Shown here one piece after another: positions 42,689-53,756 of a stretch of DNA of 64,000 nt. A model generated the notes under the pieces. The model was not told the DNA's origin. It made no database searches and saw only the letters and a list, made by a program, of their open reading frames with translations. Position 1 is the first letter of the stretch, and each line of letters opens with the position of its first letter. The stretch is from Lota lota (lineage: Eukaryota; Chordata; Actinopteri; Gadiformes; Lotidae): NCBI GenBank assembly GCA_026745465.1, contig JACYXH010000479.1, positions 686,518 to 750,517 on the forward strand, written 5' to 3'. The position numbers and the translations under genes are program-made.

Positions 42689-42690
42689 AC
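42596..42690. repeat. (CA)n microsatellite
   Basis: CA array with ACTCAC interruptions at the left, pure at about 42630-42683. Confidence 0.95.
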
Positions 42691-44147
42691 CCTCCCTCCC
42701 AGACCCCCTGCTGCTGCTACGCTTCGGACCTGCTCTGTATTTAAGATCCTAATCCTGTGTGTACAATGCAGATGGGAAGTGTGTGTGTGTGTATGTGTGT
42801 GTGCATTGTGTGTGTGTGACATGCATTATATATGAGATGTTGGTGTGTCTGTATGTGACATGCATTTAGGTGCATTATGTGTGTGTGTCTGACATTGTAT
42901 GTGTCCATTCTTTTACCTTTCCTTGCCTCATTTCACATCTAAAAAAAACCTTGCCTACTTCACGTGGAAACAATGCGGATCTCATAATCCCCATATTTTT
43001 GACACAGCCTGATTAAAATGGGAACTGGGAGCGAGGAAGGGAGGAAGCAGCCATTTTTAAGAGCTTATCTGTGCCTGCTTGTCACGGACAAAATCTGTTT
43101 TGCTCTCCGTGACAAGCAAACAGATGGATTCCTCAATAGAGAAACATCTGTTACTCAAACTTAAAATATTTTGAGTCGAAGAGTCGGCTACAAAAAGTAT
43201 GTGACGGTTTTTCTCAATATCATGGCAAGGAAGAAATGTTTCCTGATGTATTTTTGGCGTTTTCTAAACAATATCTGGGCCTTTCGCTAGTGTGTTTTTG
43301 GAGAATTATTCCCTCTCAGATGGGTTTTATAACTGCTCCGTGTAGTTTCACTAGTACAGGTGCATTGCGACAGAGTCTGAGTTGGAGAACTGCCATTTTG
43401 TATGCATGGGACGATAGATCTACGACATTTGAATAACATAACGTCTGATATGGTGGGTAGCCGCCCAATCAGACAACAGCGGAGGTATGTTGACTATATA
43501 TCATGCTTGTCTATCTGATAAATAGGCCTATACTGCAGGACACTCCAGAAGAGGGAAGGGAGTGAAGGGGCAGTGAGTTTGAGAGAGGGACTGGGAATGT
43601 TAAAGAGAGAGAGGGAGGAATGCAGATAAATATAGCTTTTTGTGTCATGGGGCAAAAAGTGGCAAAACAAGCTTTCATTGATAGACATAGTGCATGTGTT
43701 TTATAGACAAAAGGAAAATACGAAGACAGATGGTGAAGTTTAAGATACTGTGGGCTCTATGTGCACTACTTCACAAAACATAATATTTCTTTTCTGTCAA
43801 ACAAACAGTAGTGAATTAATTGCTGATTGGGCTATTTCTAACACATAACATTTTTCTTTAAATGTCTGGTTTTTCAGAAAGAAATCGAGTGAAAAATAGA
43901 TGGTATTTTACCTATCCATCATTACATTGATAAATGTGTAGATACAAATACACACACACACACACACACTGAAAGAGGTATTTGGGGAAGGCAGAGTCAA
44001 CAGAAAGACGAAGATAAGTGTCTATATGCTCCCCCCAGCCATGGTGGACCACTGTAGATAGCTCTCGCTTCACTGATTTTATTTCCCTTGAAGCTTTACC
44101 TTTGTGGTATTAAGGTATGAAACCTGATGTCTCACTCTGTGTGTTTT

Positions 44148-44148
<1 letters not shown>
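42691..44148. other. Mostly unique DNA with a 13-bp hairpin
   Basis: GT-rich at 42780-42900. TGCTTGTCACGGA (43076-43088) pairs perfectly with TCCGTGACAAGCA (43106-43118) across 17 bases. A short CA run lies at 43951-43969. No gene. Confidence 0.55.
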
Positions 44149-44183
<35 letters not shown>

Positions 44184-44188
44184 CTCTC
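44149..44188. repeat. (CT)n microsatellite
   Basis: CT array with a single CTTCTC interruption. Confidence 0.93.
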
Positions 44189-44319
44189 CCTTACTCTCTA
44201 TTTCATAATGTTCCACTACTGTCCTCCTGACTAATGTGTTACTGTACAAACAGCACACTTCATACCTTAATGGAAAGAAAATATAGCCATTGCTCCATCC
44301 ATATATTTAGCTCTTCATT

Positions 44320-44650
44320 CCCCCACTACCTATCTACCCATCCATCTATTATCCATCATTCCATTTATCCATCCATCCCCATCCATCACCTGCCACCTAT
44401 CTACCCATCCATCTATTATCCATCCGTCCGTTCATCCATCCATCCATCTTCATCTATTCTCAAACCATCTATATAACATCCATCTATTATCCATCCCCAT
44501 CCCTCCCTGACAAGTATAATCTATTCATCCATCCATCCATCCCTAATCACCCATTAAATCCAACGATACTTTCATCCATTCATTCCATAAATCCATCCAT
44601 TACATCATACACCTATCATCCATTCATCCATCGACCCACCCACCCATCCA
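44320..44650. repeat. Degenerate (ATCC)n array
   Basis: About 330 bases dominated by CATCCATC and CTATTATCCATC. A higher-order unit of CACCTATCTACCCATCC type appears twice. Confidence 0.92.
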
Positions 44651-45126
44651 GGGGTCAGGTTGTGAGCTACATGGAAGATTTGGAGGATCTCTGTGAGATG
44701 TTTCCCCTGTTCCAGTTCCACAAGTCCAGTCAAATGATTGTGTTAAGTCCTGTGTCTCACACTGGAATGTCTTTTGTCTGGGCTGTCCCGTGGATCAGGG
44801 CCCAAAATACAGCATTTGTAAAGTTCTTATTATAGCATGCTGGCAAGCCACAGATCACTGTGACAACAACTGGGATTGCTTGATGGTAACTATAGGATAC
44901 GGAGGCAGGGTTGGTGTCATATTTATATGGCCGAGGCCTTGGGTGGGAAGGTTGTCTATGTCAGGGTTGAAAATAACATGAAAGCGGGTCTGTGTGGAGT
45001 TTAAGCCTTAAAGCGTGTGATACAATGCCTGTAATTAAAAAAAAAAAAATACAAAGATTACACAAAATTCAAAGAACTGATTTTATATATATATATATAT
45101 AATCACCGTAATTAATTTTCCAAATA
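44651..45126. other. Unique DNA, no gene seen
   Basis: Unique sequence up to the Gypsy relic, with an A-run (45038-45050) and a short TA array (45084-45102). Confidence 0.5.
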
Positions 45127-45136
45127 ATATCAAAAT

Positions 45137-47560
45137 CCGCCAGCGGCCTAGGCGACTTCCCTATGCCCGCCAAGCTGCTGCGAACCAGATGCTACAAGGA
45201 TGCTGGCATTATCGAGCCATCAGAAAGTGCTTGGGTGTCATCAGTCATTATGGCTCCTAGGAAGGATGGGAATTGGAGGTTTTGTGTCGACTTCTGACCC
45301 CTGAATGACAAAACAGTGAAGGACTCCTATCCACTGCCGCGGATAGACAAGTCCTTCGACTATGTGGCCGGCTCAACCTGGTTTTCCTCGTTGGACCTCC
45401 GGAGTGGATATTGGCAGGTGGCCATGGCTCCAGAGCACAAAGCCAAGACCGCCTTTACCATGCGACGGGGCCTGTGGCAGTTCACCACCATGCTGTTTGG
45501 GCTGTGCAATGCCCCAGCAACATTTGAGAGGCTGATGGAAAAGGTCCTTGCCGGTGTTCCCCCCGAGCGCTGCCTCGTCTACCTCGATGACCTCCTCGTC
45601 CATGGGCCCAGTTTTGTCTCAGCACTGGAGAGCCTGAGAGAGGTATTGGAGCGGATCAACTGTGCAGGCCTGAAGCTTCATCCCGGGAAGTGCAGCTTTC
45701 TGCAGCGGGAGGTCTCCTTCCTCGGTCACAGAGTAAGTGGAGCTGGCATCATGACAGAACCAGACAAGGTAGTGGCTGTCCGGGATTGGCCTACCCCCAC
45801 TGATGTCCACCACCTGACATCCTTCTTAGGATTGGCATCCTACTACAGGCGTTTTGTGGCTGGAGTCTCTACTGTGGCTGCGCCCATGTTCAACTTACTG
45901 TGCAAAGACACACCCTACGAGTGGGGACCAGATCAGCATGCAGCCTTCCACCAGCTGAAACAGGCCTTATGCAAGGACCCGGTGCTGGTCGCATCTAACC
46001 CAGAGCTGCCATTTATCCTTGACATGGATGCCAGCAACACAGGCCTTGGTGCTGTACTCTCGCAGCTGACCTCGGAGGGCGAGTGTGTTGTTGCTTACCA
46101 TAGTCGCACCCTCGATAAGCCAGAGAATAACTACTGTGTCACTCGCAGAGAACTCTTGGCGATGATTGATGCAGTGGGCCATTTCAAGCACATCCTCTGT
46201 GGCCTTCCGTTCACCATCCGTACTGACCACCGCTGCCTTGAAGTGGCTCATGTCCTTCAAAGAGCCGGAAGGACAAGTAGCCAGATGGATCGAACAACTC
46301 CAGGCCTTTCAGTTCACCATACAGCACAGAGCTGGGGAAAGTCACACGAATGCAAAGTCTCTCCCGCCGACCAGGTGCCCCAGGCTGTCACCACTGCGAC
46401 CGGGCCGAAGAACGTGAAGCAGCAAACCGACATGCTGGAAAGGTTATCTGGAAAGGCGCTGTTACCTGACAATGTGAGAAGGTGGAGAGAACTGCAGCTC
46501 AAGGACCCTGACCTTAAAATGGTCATGGGGTGGCTGGAAACAGACATCCGGCCACCCTGGGAAGATGTGGTTGCCCAGTCCGCCACTGTCAGAGGCCTCT
46601 GGTCTCAATGGCCTGGAGTGGAACTACAAGAAGGAGTCCTGAAGAGGTGCTGGCTTGAGCCAGCCACCGGAGAGCCACGATGGCATGTGGTTGTACCCAA
46701 AGACCTCCGCGGGGAAGTGCTGGAAGTGCATCATGGAACCCCCGGAGTTGGTCACTTTGGGGTGACAAAGACAGTAAGACGGCTGAGACAGACATTCTAC
46801 TGGGGCCAGAGCAGGAGGGATGTTGAAGACTACTGCCGCTGCTGCGATGCCTGTACTGCCTGCAAAGGCTCCCAAGGTCAGTCCCGCGCACCCTTACAGC
46901 AGCACCATGTAGGGGCACCCATGGACAGAGTGGCAGTTGATGTGTTGGGGCCACTCCCCCGTACCAGTAGAGGGAACCGGTACGTGCTAGTCGCCATTGA
47001 CTACTTTACAAAGTGGCCTGAAGCGTACCCCCTTCCTGACCAAGAGGCAACGACCGTGGCTGAGGCCTTGGTGCAAGGGATGTTCAGCCACTTCGGAACA
47101 CCCTCGCAGCTCCACTCAGACCAAGGGCGGAACTTCGAATCACAGGTGTTCACTGCGATTTGTAGCCAGCTCGGCATCCAGAAGACAAGGACCACCCCGC
47201 TGCACCCACAAAGCGACGGATTAGTGGAACGGTTCATGCGAACCTTGAGTGCCCAGCTGGCCCTCACCACTGCCCCGGACCAGAGTGATTGGGATCTGCA
47301 GATATCCCTCATCCTCATGGCGTGCCGCAGTGCAGTCCAGGAATCCACCGGCTGTACTCCTGCATTGTTGATGTTGGGCAGAGAGCTGAGAACACCGCCG
47401 GAGCTGAACTATGGACGGCCGCCCGATGCACCCAATGCCATGGCTGGGCCAGAATATGCCAGACAGTTACAGGACCGATTGGAGATGGCCCACAGCTTTG
47501 CCAGGGACCAATCACAACAGGCAGGGTTCCGTCAAAAGCGATGATACAACGCACACGTCA
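45137..47560 (+). pseudogene. Ty3/Gypsy retrotransposon pol relic (RT, RNase H, integrase)
   Basis: In a live element this encodes the polyprotein that copies RNA to DNA and inserts it. The main open frame is 742 residues (45316-47544). Residues 1-150 are the reverse transcriptase core, with SSLDLRSGYWQV (24-35), the FGLCNAPATF segment (61-70) and YLDD (89-92). RNase H follows with D238, E279 and D304. Integrase has an HHCC zinc site (H473, H480, C510, C513) and a D542, D602, E638 triad with the classic 35-residue spacing. Breaks: RT sequence upstream of the open frame is cut by a stop (45295-45297) and a frameshift near 45197. Between about 46232 and 46420 the family-like reading moves through the other frames, then returns. 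After the stop at 47542-47544 only a few residues of similarity remain. Gag, protease and both intact LTRs are missing, so it is dead. The start shown is the first family-like sequence, not a start codon. Confidence 0.93.
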
Positions 47561-47564
47561 AAGA

Positions 47565-47695
47565 AGGAACTCTTCCAACCCCGTTATTAGCCTATATTTT
47601 AGGGTAATAAACCCGGTTCTCCAGTTAAACCTCAGCCACCGTTTCCTCATCATTCAGCTAGCTAGCAAGCCGTGCGGCGGAGCCGCGAGCGCTAC
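47565..47695 (+). repeat. Possible remnant of the Gypsy 3' LTR
   Basis: Directly after the integrase relic lies a segment with AATAAA (47606-47611) that ends in GCGCTACA (47688-47695). LTRs often end in CA, and the short-LTR family here also ends GCTACA on its sense strand. If right, a deletion joined the integrase end to the LTR. No partner LTR or target duplication is seen. Confidence 0.3.
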
Positions 47696-47699
47696 AATA

Positions 47700-48328
47700 T
47701 ATTTATAAGGATCGCGCCGGCATAGGCCATCACGTTAAAAGGAGAGGGGTGTTTCCTCTTGTTGGAATAATGTGTCATTTTAAATGCATCAAGGTAAATA
47801 TTGACAGGTTTATTCTGTGAATTAATCAGTTTAATCAGTTATGATGGTTCTTTGTCAAAGTCACCATGGACACTGTATATGTTGTAGGACATGGCGGAGG
47901 TAACAGCCTCTTATTAAATCAACAGTGGTAAACTACATTAATAGAACGATAAGTATAGCTATCTGTTATTTGTATTGATCATTCATCTTGATAGAAGTTG
48001 GTGCTACAAGCATTGCAGTATGTGAATGTAGGTTGCTATTGATAACATGACGGTGTGCAGTTTAATTTTGGATACCAACTTTCTCTCAAAGAGACAGAGC
48101 CTTAAGTTGTTAGGGAAACAACTTAAAAAACGAACGTCTCCAAAACATGGATGTATTAAAGAATGCACACCCACTTAACTTAAAATCCCTCATCCGCAAA
48201 CTGCCATTCGCTGCACTAATTTACACAATTTTACAGTTATAATGGAGTGAAACTCCTATATAATGGAATCCTGTAATTACATTGGGTATTTTAGCAAAAG
48301 GAAGGAGCATGCTCAGCTAGGTTACGTT
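47700..48328. other. AT-rich unique DNA, no gene seen
   Basis: Nothing supportable between the Gypsy relic and the tandem repeat. Confidence 0.5.
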
Positions 48329-49660
48329 TCTCGGACACTTATAGTGTAATGCAACGGTGTGTGTGGATGTGCTCAAGCTCCGTCTTGCCAGTGATTGATG
48401 TTGAAGGCACGTCCGAGAGAGGGTTAAGCTTCTAGGACACTTATATATAATGCCACAGTGTTTGTGGATGTGTGGATCTCCGTTTGGCCAGCAGGTGATT
48501 TTGAAGTCCACATCCGAGAGAGGATAAAAGGAAAACTTCCAGATTTTTCAACCTGGACCCTATTTTCCGATAATTAAAGGTCTAATGAACTTAACATATT
48601 TTGAGGCTGGTTGAGAAAGTAAACTACAGCCATAATCCGTGAAAACAAGCTGCAATGCATTTGTTTGGGGCAATCATGCCCGTCAATGTAGGTCCTCTAA
48701 AAGTGCTTGTTTTTGCCCCTGACAGGCCCATATTATATTCTCACATTATGGAAAGGGTCCCTCCAGAGAAAAAAGAAAACGTGTTTCTTTATCTTTCGCT
48801 TGATCACGGTCTGTTTGTTATTTGTTGTTATCTGTTTGTGTCCAACCAAGTCTCGCTCAAGGAGAACTCTCGAAAGGGTTGAGTTGTTGCAGGAGGATAA
48901 TGGTGGAAACGTGAGTGAGAGCTGGTGAGAAGAGATTTTGTTGTGTTGGACTACGGAAAGCAGAGTTTACAGTTATCTAAAATATTTAGGTGAAGGAGAG
49001 TTGAGATTGTAATGAAAATAGGGAAATATTCTGCAACAAAGCAACAATGAGATTTCAGAGAGAAACTTCTCCTTGAGCGTGGCTTAGTTGGACACATTAA
49101 CAAACAGACTGGATCAAGCAAAAGGTAAAGAAACAAGTTTTATTTCCATAATGAAATATAATAATCTGAGCCTTTCAGTGGCAAAAAGCACTTTTAGAGG
49201 ACGTTCATTGACCGATTGCTATTGCCCCAAAGGATTACATTGCAGCCCTTTTTTGGGTATTACTTGCTCAATACTGGACCAATCTCACATTTTTTTGTCC
49301 GCATTCGTCCCTTAGACCCAAAATGATCAGTTAATAGGGTCCAGGATGAAACATCCAGATGTCTTCCTTTAACCTTCTCGGACACCTATATATAACGGTG
49401 TGTGTGGATGTGTGAAGTTCCGTCTTGCCAACTGTAGATTTTGATGTCCGTGTCCAAGAGAGGGTTCAGCCTCTAAGACACTCATGCCACATGCCACAGT
49501 GTGTTCGGATGTGTGGATCTCCGTCTGGCCAGCGGTTCATTTTGATGTTGAGGCTGGTTGTGAAAGAAAACTACATTTTGATGTTTGCATCCAAGATGAG
49601 GGTAAAGCCTCTCGGACATTTATAGTATAACGCCACAGTGTGTGGCGCATTATATATACA
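48329..49660. repeat. ~100-bp tandem repeat, five units, split by a transposon
   Basis: Units begin with TCTCGGACAC or variants at 48329, 48431, 49376, 49472 and 49610. Each contains GGATGTG..CTCCGTCTTGCCA-like sequence and ends in CCGAGAGAGGGT-like sequence. Periods are 102, 100 (with the insertion removed), 96 and 138. The fourth is longer because of an extra segment. Confidence 0.88.
48528..49369. mobile_element. 842-bp inverted-repeat element (MITE-like) with TAA duplications
   Basis: The outer ~60 bases are imperfect inverted copies. A perfect 13-bp match, CCTGGACCCTATT (48552-48564) and its complement (49333-49345), lies exactly 24 bases from each end. TAA is present directly outside both ends (48525-48527, 49370-49372). 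Neighbouring repeat units carry the same site without the insertion, so the ends and the 3-bp duplication are well supported. A 3-bp TWA duplication is typical of PIF/Harbinger; this assignment is tentative. No transposase is encoded. The longest frames (73-75 residues) are unrecognisable. Confidence 0.85.
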
Positions 49661-50140
49661 ACATCACTCATGTTAACACTCCTTCACAACGACATGCCCC
49701 CCTCCTTCCTAGAACTCTTAGCCCAAAAAGCATTGCTTTGATTTAATTAAAAAGGCATTCTCTCTAGGGCCATAACGAAAACACAAAGATTCTTATTTTC
49801 CTGGGATTAAACACAAATTAGAACATACTTGTGAATATTATATTAATTTCTGCCAGGTCAGATAGGTCAAATGGCTCAGAAGAGAGGCTTTATAGACTCA
49901 TTGGTGAGGACTGATTCTGATTGGCTGCTTGGTAACACAGGAAGACATGTGCAGCTATCAGCAGAATCCCTGATGAATCTCCCCTCCTCAGCGAGAAGTC
50001 AGAGCAGATACTTCAAGTCTAGTGTTGGATTTAAAAACCTCGTCAAGTCCTGTCATCTCCCTCTCTGATCTCTCTGGTGGAAAATAAACTTCTACACCAG
50101 CACAATAATCTTGTGCCAGCAACCACAATACAGCAGATAC
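49661..50140. other. Unique DNA, no gene seen
   Basis: Mixed unique sequence with nothing supportable. Confidence 0.45.
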
Positions 50141-50373
50141 ACACACATTAATGCACGCAGAAACATGCACGTATGTGGACGCACACACACACCCACACAC
50201 CCACACACCCACACACCCACACACCCACACACACAAACACACACAAAAACGTATGTGAACATGTGCACACACATGCACACACTCAAACAGACACACTGAT
50301 ACACACGCACAAGCAAACACGCATGCACACATGCGCGCGTAAATGCACACTCACGCTCAAACGCACTTTCTCA

Positions 50374-50420
<47 letters not shown>

Positions 50421-50455
50421 ACACACACACACACACGCCCAGACACACATGCACT
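50141..50455. repeat. CA-rich block with (ACACACCC)n
   Basis: An octamer array ACACACCC (about 50186-50240), then degenerate CA, then pure CA (50375-50436). Confidence 0.92.
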
Positions 50456-50818
50456 ATCACATATGTTTGTGAGTGTGTATAGGCACAATATAGGTTATCT
50501 ACGAGGACACATGAAAAAAAGGGATGGTCTTAGTTGCAGCCATGGTATTACATGCCATGTAAGTATGTACATGTAAATGTGTACAAGTTTGCACACGTGT
50601 GTATACAGTATGTGTAATTCCCATGCAGCTGAAGGCTGCAACTTAGAGATAAGCCTTCTCATGTTGATGCTTGTGTCGGGTAACGCAGCTCCCTGCATTA
50701 AATATGGAGAGAACATGAGAGGAAGAGGTGGTGTGAGATTGTGTGTGTGTGTCTGTGTGTATTACTTTATATTTTGTAATCCTAACAGCTATTTCAAGGT
50801 CTACAGTATACTCAAATA
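50456..50818. other. Unique DNA, no gene seen
   Basis: Nothing supportable. Confidence 0.45.
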
Positions 50819-50830
50819 CCCCCCCCCCCC

Positions 50831-50861
<31 letters not shown>

Positions 50862-50900
50862 ACACTCTCTCTCCCTCTCTCTTACACACACACATTTTTC
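50819..50900. repeat. Compound C29-(CA)n-(CT)n repeat
   Basis: 29 consecutive C (50819-50847) run directly into CA (50848-50866), then CT and CA. Confidence 0.96.
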
Positions 50901-50960
50901 TCTGCTTAATTGCATTCTCATCTCCCTGGCCCATCCCCACACTGTGTGAATCAGTGTGAC

Positions 50961-50980
50961 GTGTGTGTGATTGTGGGTGT

Positions 50981-51029
<49 letters not shown>

Positions 51030-51184
51030 CGTGCGTGCATGCATTCATGTACATATGTGTGTGTGTGTGTGTGTGTAAGTTTGTGTGTGTGTGTGTGTGC
51101 ATATGTGTGTGTCTCAATGTGTGTTTATGATGTGTGTTTCTGTGCACATGTATGTATGTGTGTGTGTGGGGGTGTGTGTGTGTA
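50961..51184. repeat. Long interrupted (GT)n block
   Basis: GT with a pure core near 50986-51024, then GTGC, ATAT and TTTG interruptions. Confidence 0.93.
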
Positions 51185-51785
51185 TGCTTTGATCTCCCCC
51201 CTGCTGAGTCCTGGCGTCAGGGTGCTTAGGCTCATTAGTGGCTGTGTTCACCTGTGTGTAGATAACATGGATGGCCGTGTCTAATGAAGTCACCGTGGCC
51301 AGCGTACTGGCTAGCTAGCTAGAGCTGCTTATTATAGGGCAAATTCCCGGCAAATCTGTTATTCACTGATCTTAATTAATGGATTAAAAAAATGGCATTA
51401 ACAAATGTTGCGTTCTCTACATTAAACCACAACCTTAATTAATGTGTATGATTAGTTTTTCTTCGATAAATACCAAAATATTTGTATGATTATTTGATTA
51501 AACTAAAACATTGTGCGACATTGTCACACAACAAGGCAAGCATTTTATTATTCTGATTTTGTATAATTCTGGATTATTTTGCCGTACGTGCAAGATGGCG
51601 CACATGGCACGCTCTGGTGCACATGGCACTGTGCATAGATATGAGGAAGCTCATTACAGATAACCACGTTAACCAAGAAGACATCCTGTCAAAATGTGCA
51701 CCCACTCACACCTCTGCTCTTCTGGCAAGCTGCTGAAATTCTTCCACACAGTAGAGCAATCTGCTACCTTACTGGCTTGCTACAA
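51185..51785. promoter_or_regulatory. Repeat-poor block with duplicated homeodomain-type site
   Basis: CTTAATTAATG occurs twice, 63 bases apart (TTAATTAA at 51372-51379 and 51435-51442), in otherwise unique AT-rich DNA. The core fits homeodomain proteins of many classes. Regulatory function is only inferred. Confidence 0.25.
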
Positions 51786-51789
51786 ATAC

Positions 51790-52035
51790 AGTATACTACC
51801 ACTACAACTTATTTTGTTACTGCCACTACTACTAACACTACTTACTCTACTACCTTTCCTACTTTAATACTACTTGAACCACTACCTATTTCATTACAAG
51901 AACTACTCCTTCCGCTGCTGCCTACTTACAGTAATTACTACTACCAATTCTACGTATTTCACCACTGCTGCTACTACCACTACTGCTTGCTTGACTAATA
52001 CTAGAACTAGGACTAAACCATTAGTAAAACCTACT
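51790..52035. repeat. Degenerate (CTA/CTT)n trinucleotide array
   Basis: About 245 bases of CTACTAC and ACTACT with many substitutions. Confidence 0.85.
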
Positions 52036-53155
52036 CTACTGACTTTGGTACCTTTCTCGCTCAACTACAAGGTTTGATTTTGTGTCAGTTCAGTTTCTAT
52101 CTTTATCTCTATATTAAACAATACAACTAACAAGGTCAATATTTATTATTACAAATATTTCACATTTTGTTTTTTCTGTCTCTCTCTTACGATCTCGCTT
52201 TTTCATCCTCATTTTCATACTTCCTTCTAATTTGTATGCGTCATAGAACAGATGGACATTGAACAGGTGCTCTCTGGGAAGTTTATATAAAGAGAGAAAG
52301 AGAGAGGGAGAAAGAGAGAGAGAGAGAGAGAGAAATGGAGCGAGTGGGCGAGCAGTACAAAGAGGAAAATTGGGGGGAAAGAGAGAGGGTGGAATGAGAG
52401 AAAGGTGGGCAGAAGTCTAAGAGAAATACAAAGCAAAACAATAGGAGACAGAGAGAGGGTGGAGGAGATAGAGAGAAGGGGGGAGTACCAGATATAGACG
52501 GCTAAAAGATGATTGTCCACCAAACAGGCTCTTCAGTTGATGATGAGCTTGATATATCTCTCTCTCACCATGTCAGTGACACGATGCCTTATCAGCTGTT
52601 CCTCTCAGAGCAAAGCCCCTCCCACAATCCATGTGCACATTGCATTGATGTCAAGAGCTTAATGTTGTCGATGAGGGTGCCAGTTTCCGTCACAGCCAAA
52701 ATAAGAGATCCCTGAGTGTTCACATAAATAACCACGGTGGGCGGTTTTGTCCACAGGCGCTGAAAATACTGCCGTATTCTGCATGCTTGACAAGTGGACG
52801 AAGACCTCGAACTGAACTCGCGAGTCGGAGCCGAAGGTCCAAATGAGATCGGGTACCTGGGAGAGATGTTTGCTTCTCTTTCAAGAAAGGATGGAGAGAG
52901 AAAGAGAGGGCGATTCATTCATTTATTTTCCCTCAATGTGAACGATTTCCAGAACCAGCTAATTAATGAAGGGCCGTTCGAGACGCACCAGGGAGCATGA
53001 ATTTCCCCCGCAGCCACTGGTCACAAGCTCAGAGATCACATGCCGTCACAGTGTGTTTTAGTTTTAATTAATTGCGCCTGTTAAGCCGATAAGAATATTC
53101 GGAGCTCCCAAGCTTTTGTTTATAACAGTAATAATAATCAGATGTATATTCTAGA
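52036..53155. other. Unique DNA with GA-rich patch, no gene seen
   Basis: GA-rich at 52290-52490, the rest unique. Short frames on both strands overlap and are not recognisable. Confidence 0.45.
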
Positions 53156-53237
53156 AAAACAACAATACACACCTCCAATGGGTGTTTGCACATATACAAA
53201 GTGTATTTGTACACTCACAAGTACAAACACATATTGA

Positions 53238-53251
53238 CAAACGCACACACA

Positions 53252-53282
<31 letters not shown>

Positions 53283-53378
53283 TTATCCTGCACTAATTTA
53301 TATGGATTGAGGGATTGTGGAGCTGTGACTGGGTAAACAAAAACAAACTCCCCCGCCTTCACACACATACACACACAT

Positions 53379-53438
<60 letters not shown>

Positions 53439-53455
53439 ACACACACACAAACAGA
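53238..53455. repeat. Two (CA)n arrays
   Basis: CA at about 53242-53282 and 53361-53451, separated by about 80 unique bases. Confidence 0.94.
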
Positions 53456-53599
53456 GACCTCTGCTTAGGTTGCATGGGCGCAAGCCAGGTGGTTTAGCAG
53501 ATCAGCCCACTCATTGAGATGATTGTGTGAGCATCCAAACAGCTCCATGTGGTAAATGAAGCGCAGCAATGAACACACTTACGTTTTGTAGATGTTGAT

Positions 53600-53631
<32 letters not shown>

Positions 53632-53756
53632 CCTGATAATGTATTTGTGTGGGTGTGTGGGTGTGTGCGTTTGAATACATACATTTGTATGTTTTTGTGT
53701 GTGTCTGTTTTTATGTGGTGATGTGTGTGTATGTGGGTGTGTGTGTGCGTACATGT
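53600..53756. repeat. Interrupted (GT)n block
   Basis: GT-rich with a pure core at about 53600-53631. Confidence 0.88.

Noticed and set aside
45373-47554. Several 64-121-residue minus-strand frames and small plus-strand frames in the Gypsy region
   Set aside because: They are shadows of the pol frame. The plus-strand 46166-46417 frame is real pol sequence seen out of frame and is covered in the pol entry.
48329-49660. Possible rRNA or tRNA cluster because of regular ~100-base spacing
   Set aside because: Units do not fold or read as tRNA and have no Pol III boxes; they are a satellite-type tandem repeat.
50186-50240. Possible CRISPR-like regular array
   Set aside because: The unit is an 8-bp simple repeat with no unique spacers, and the host is an animal.
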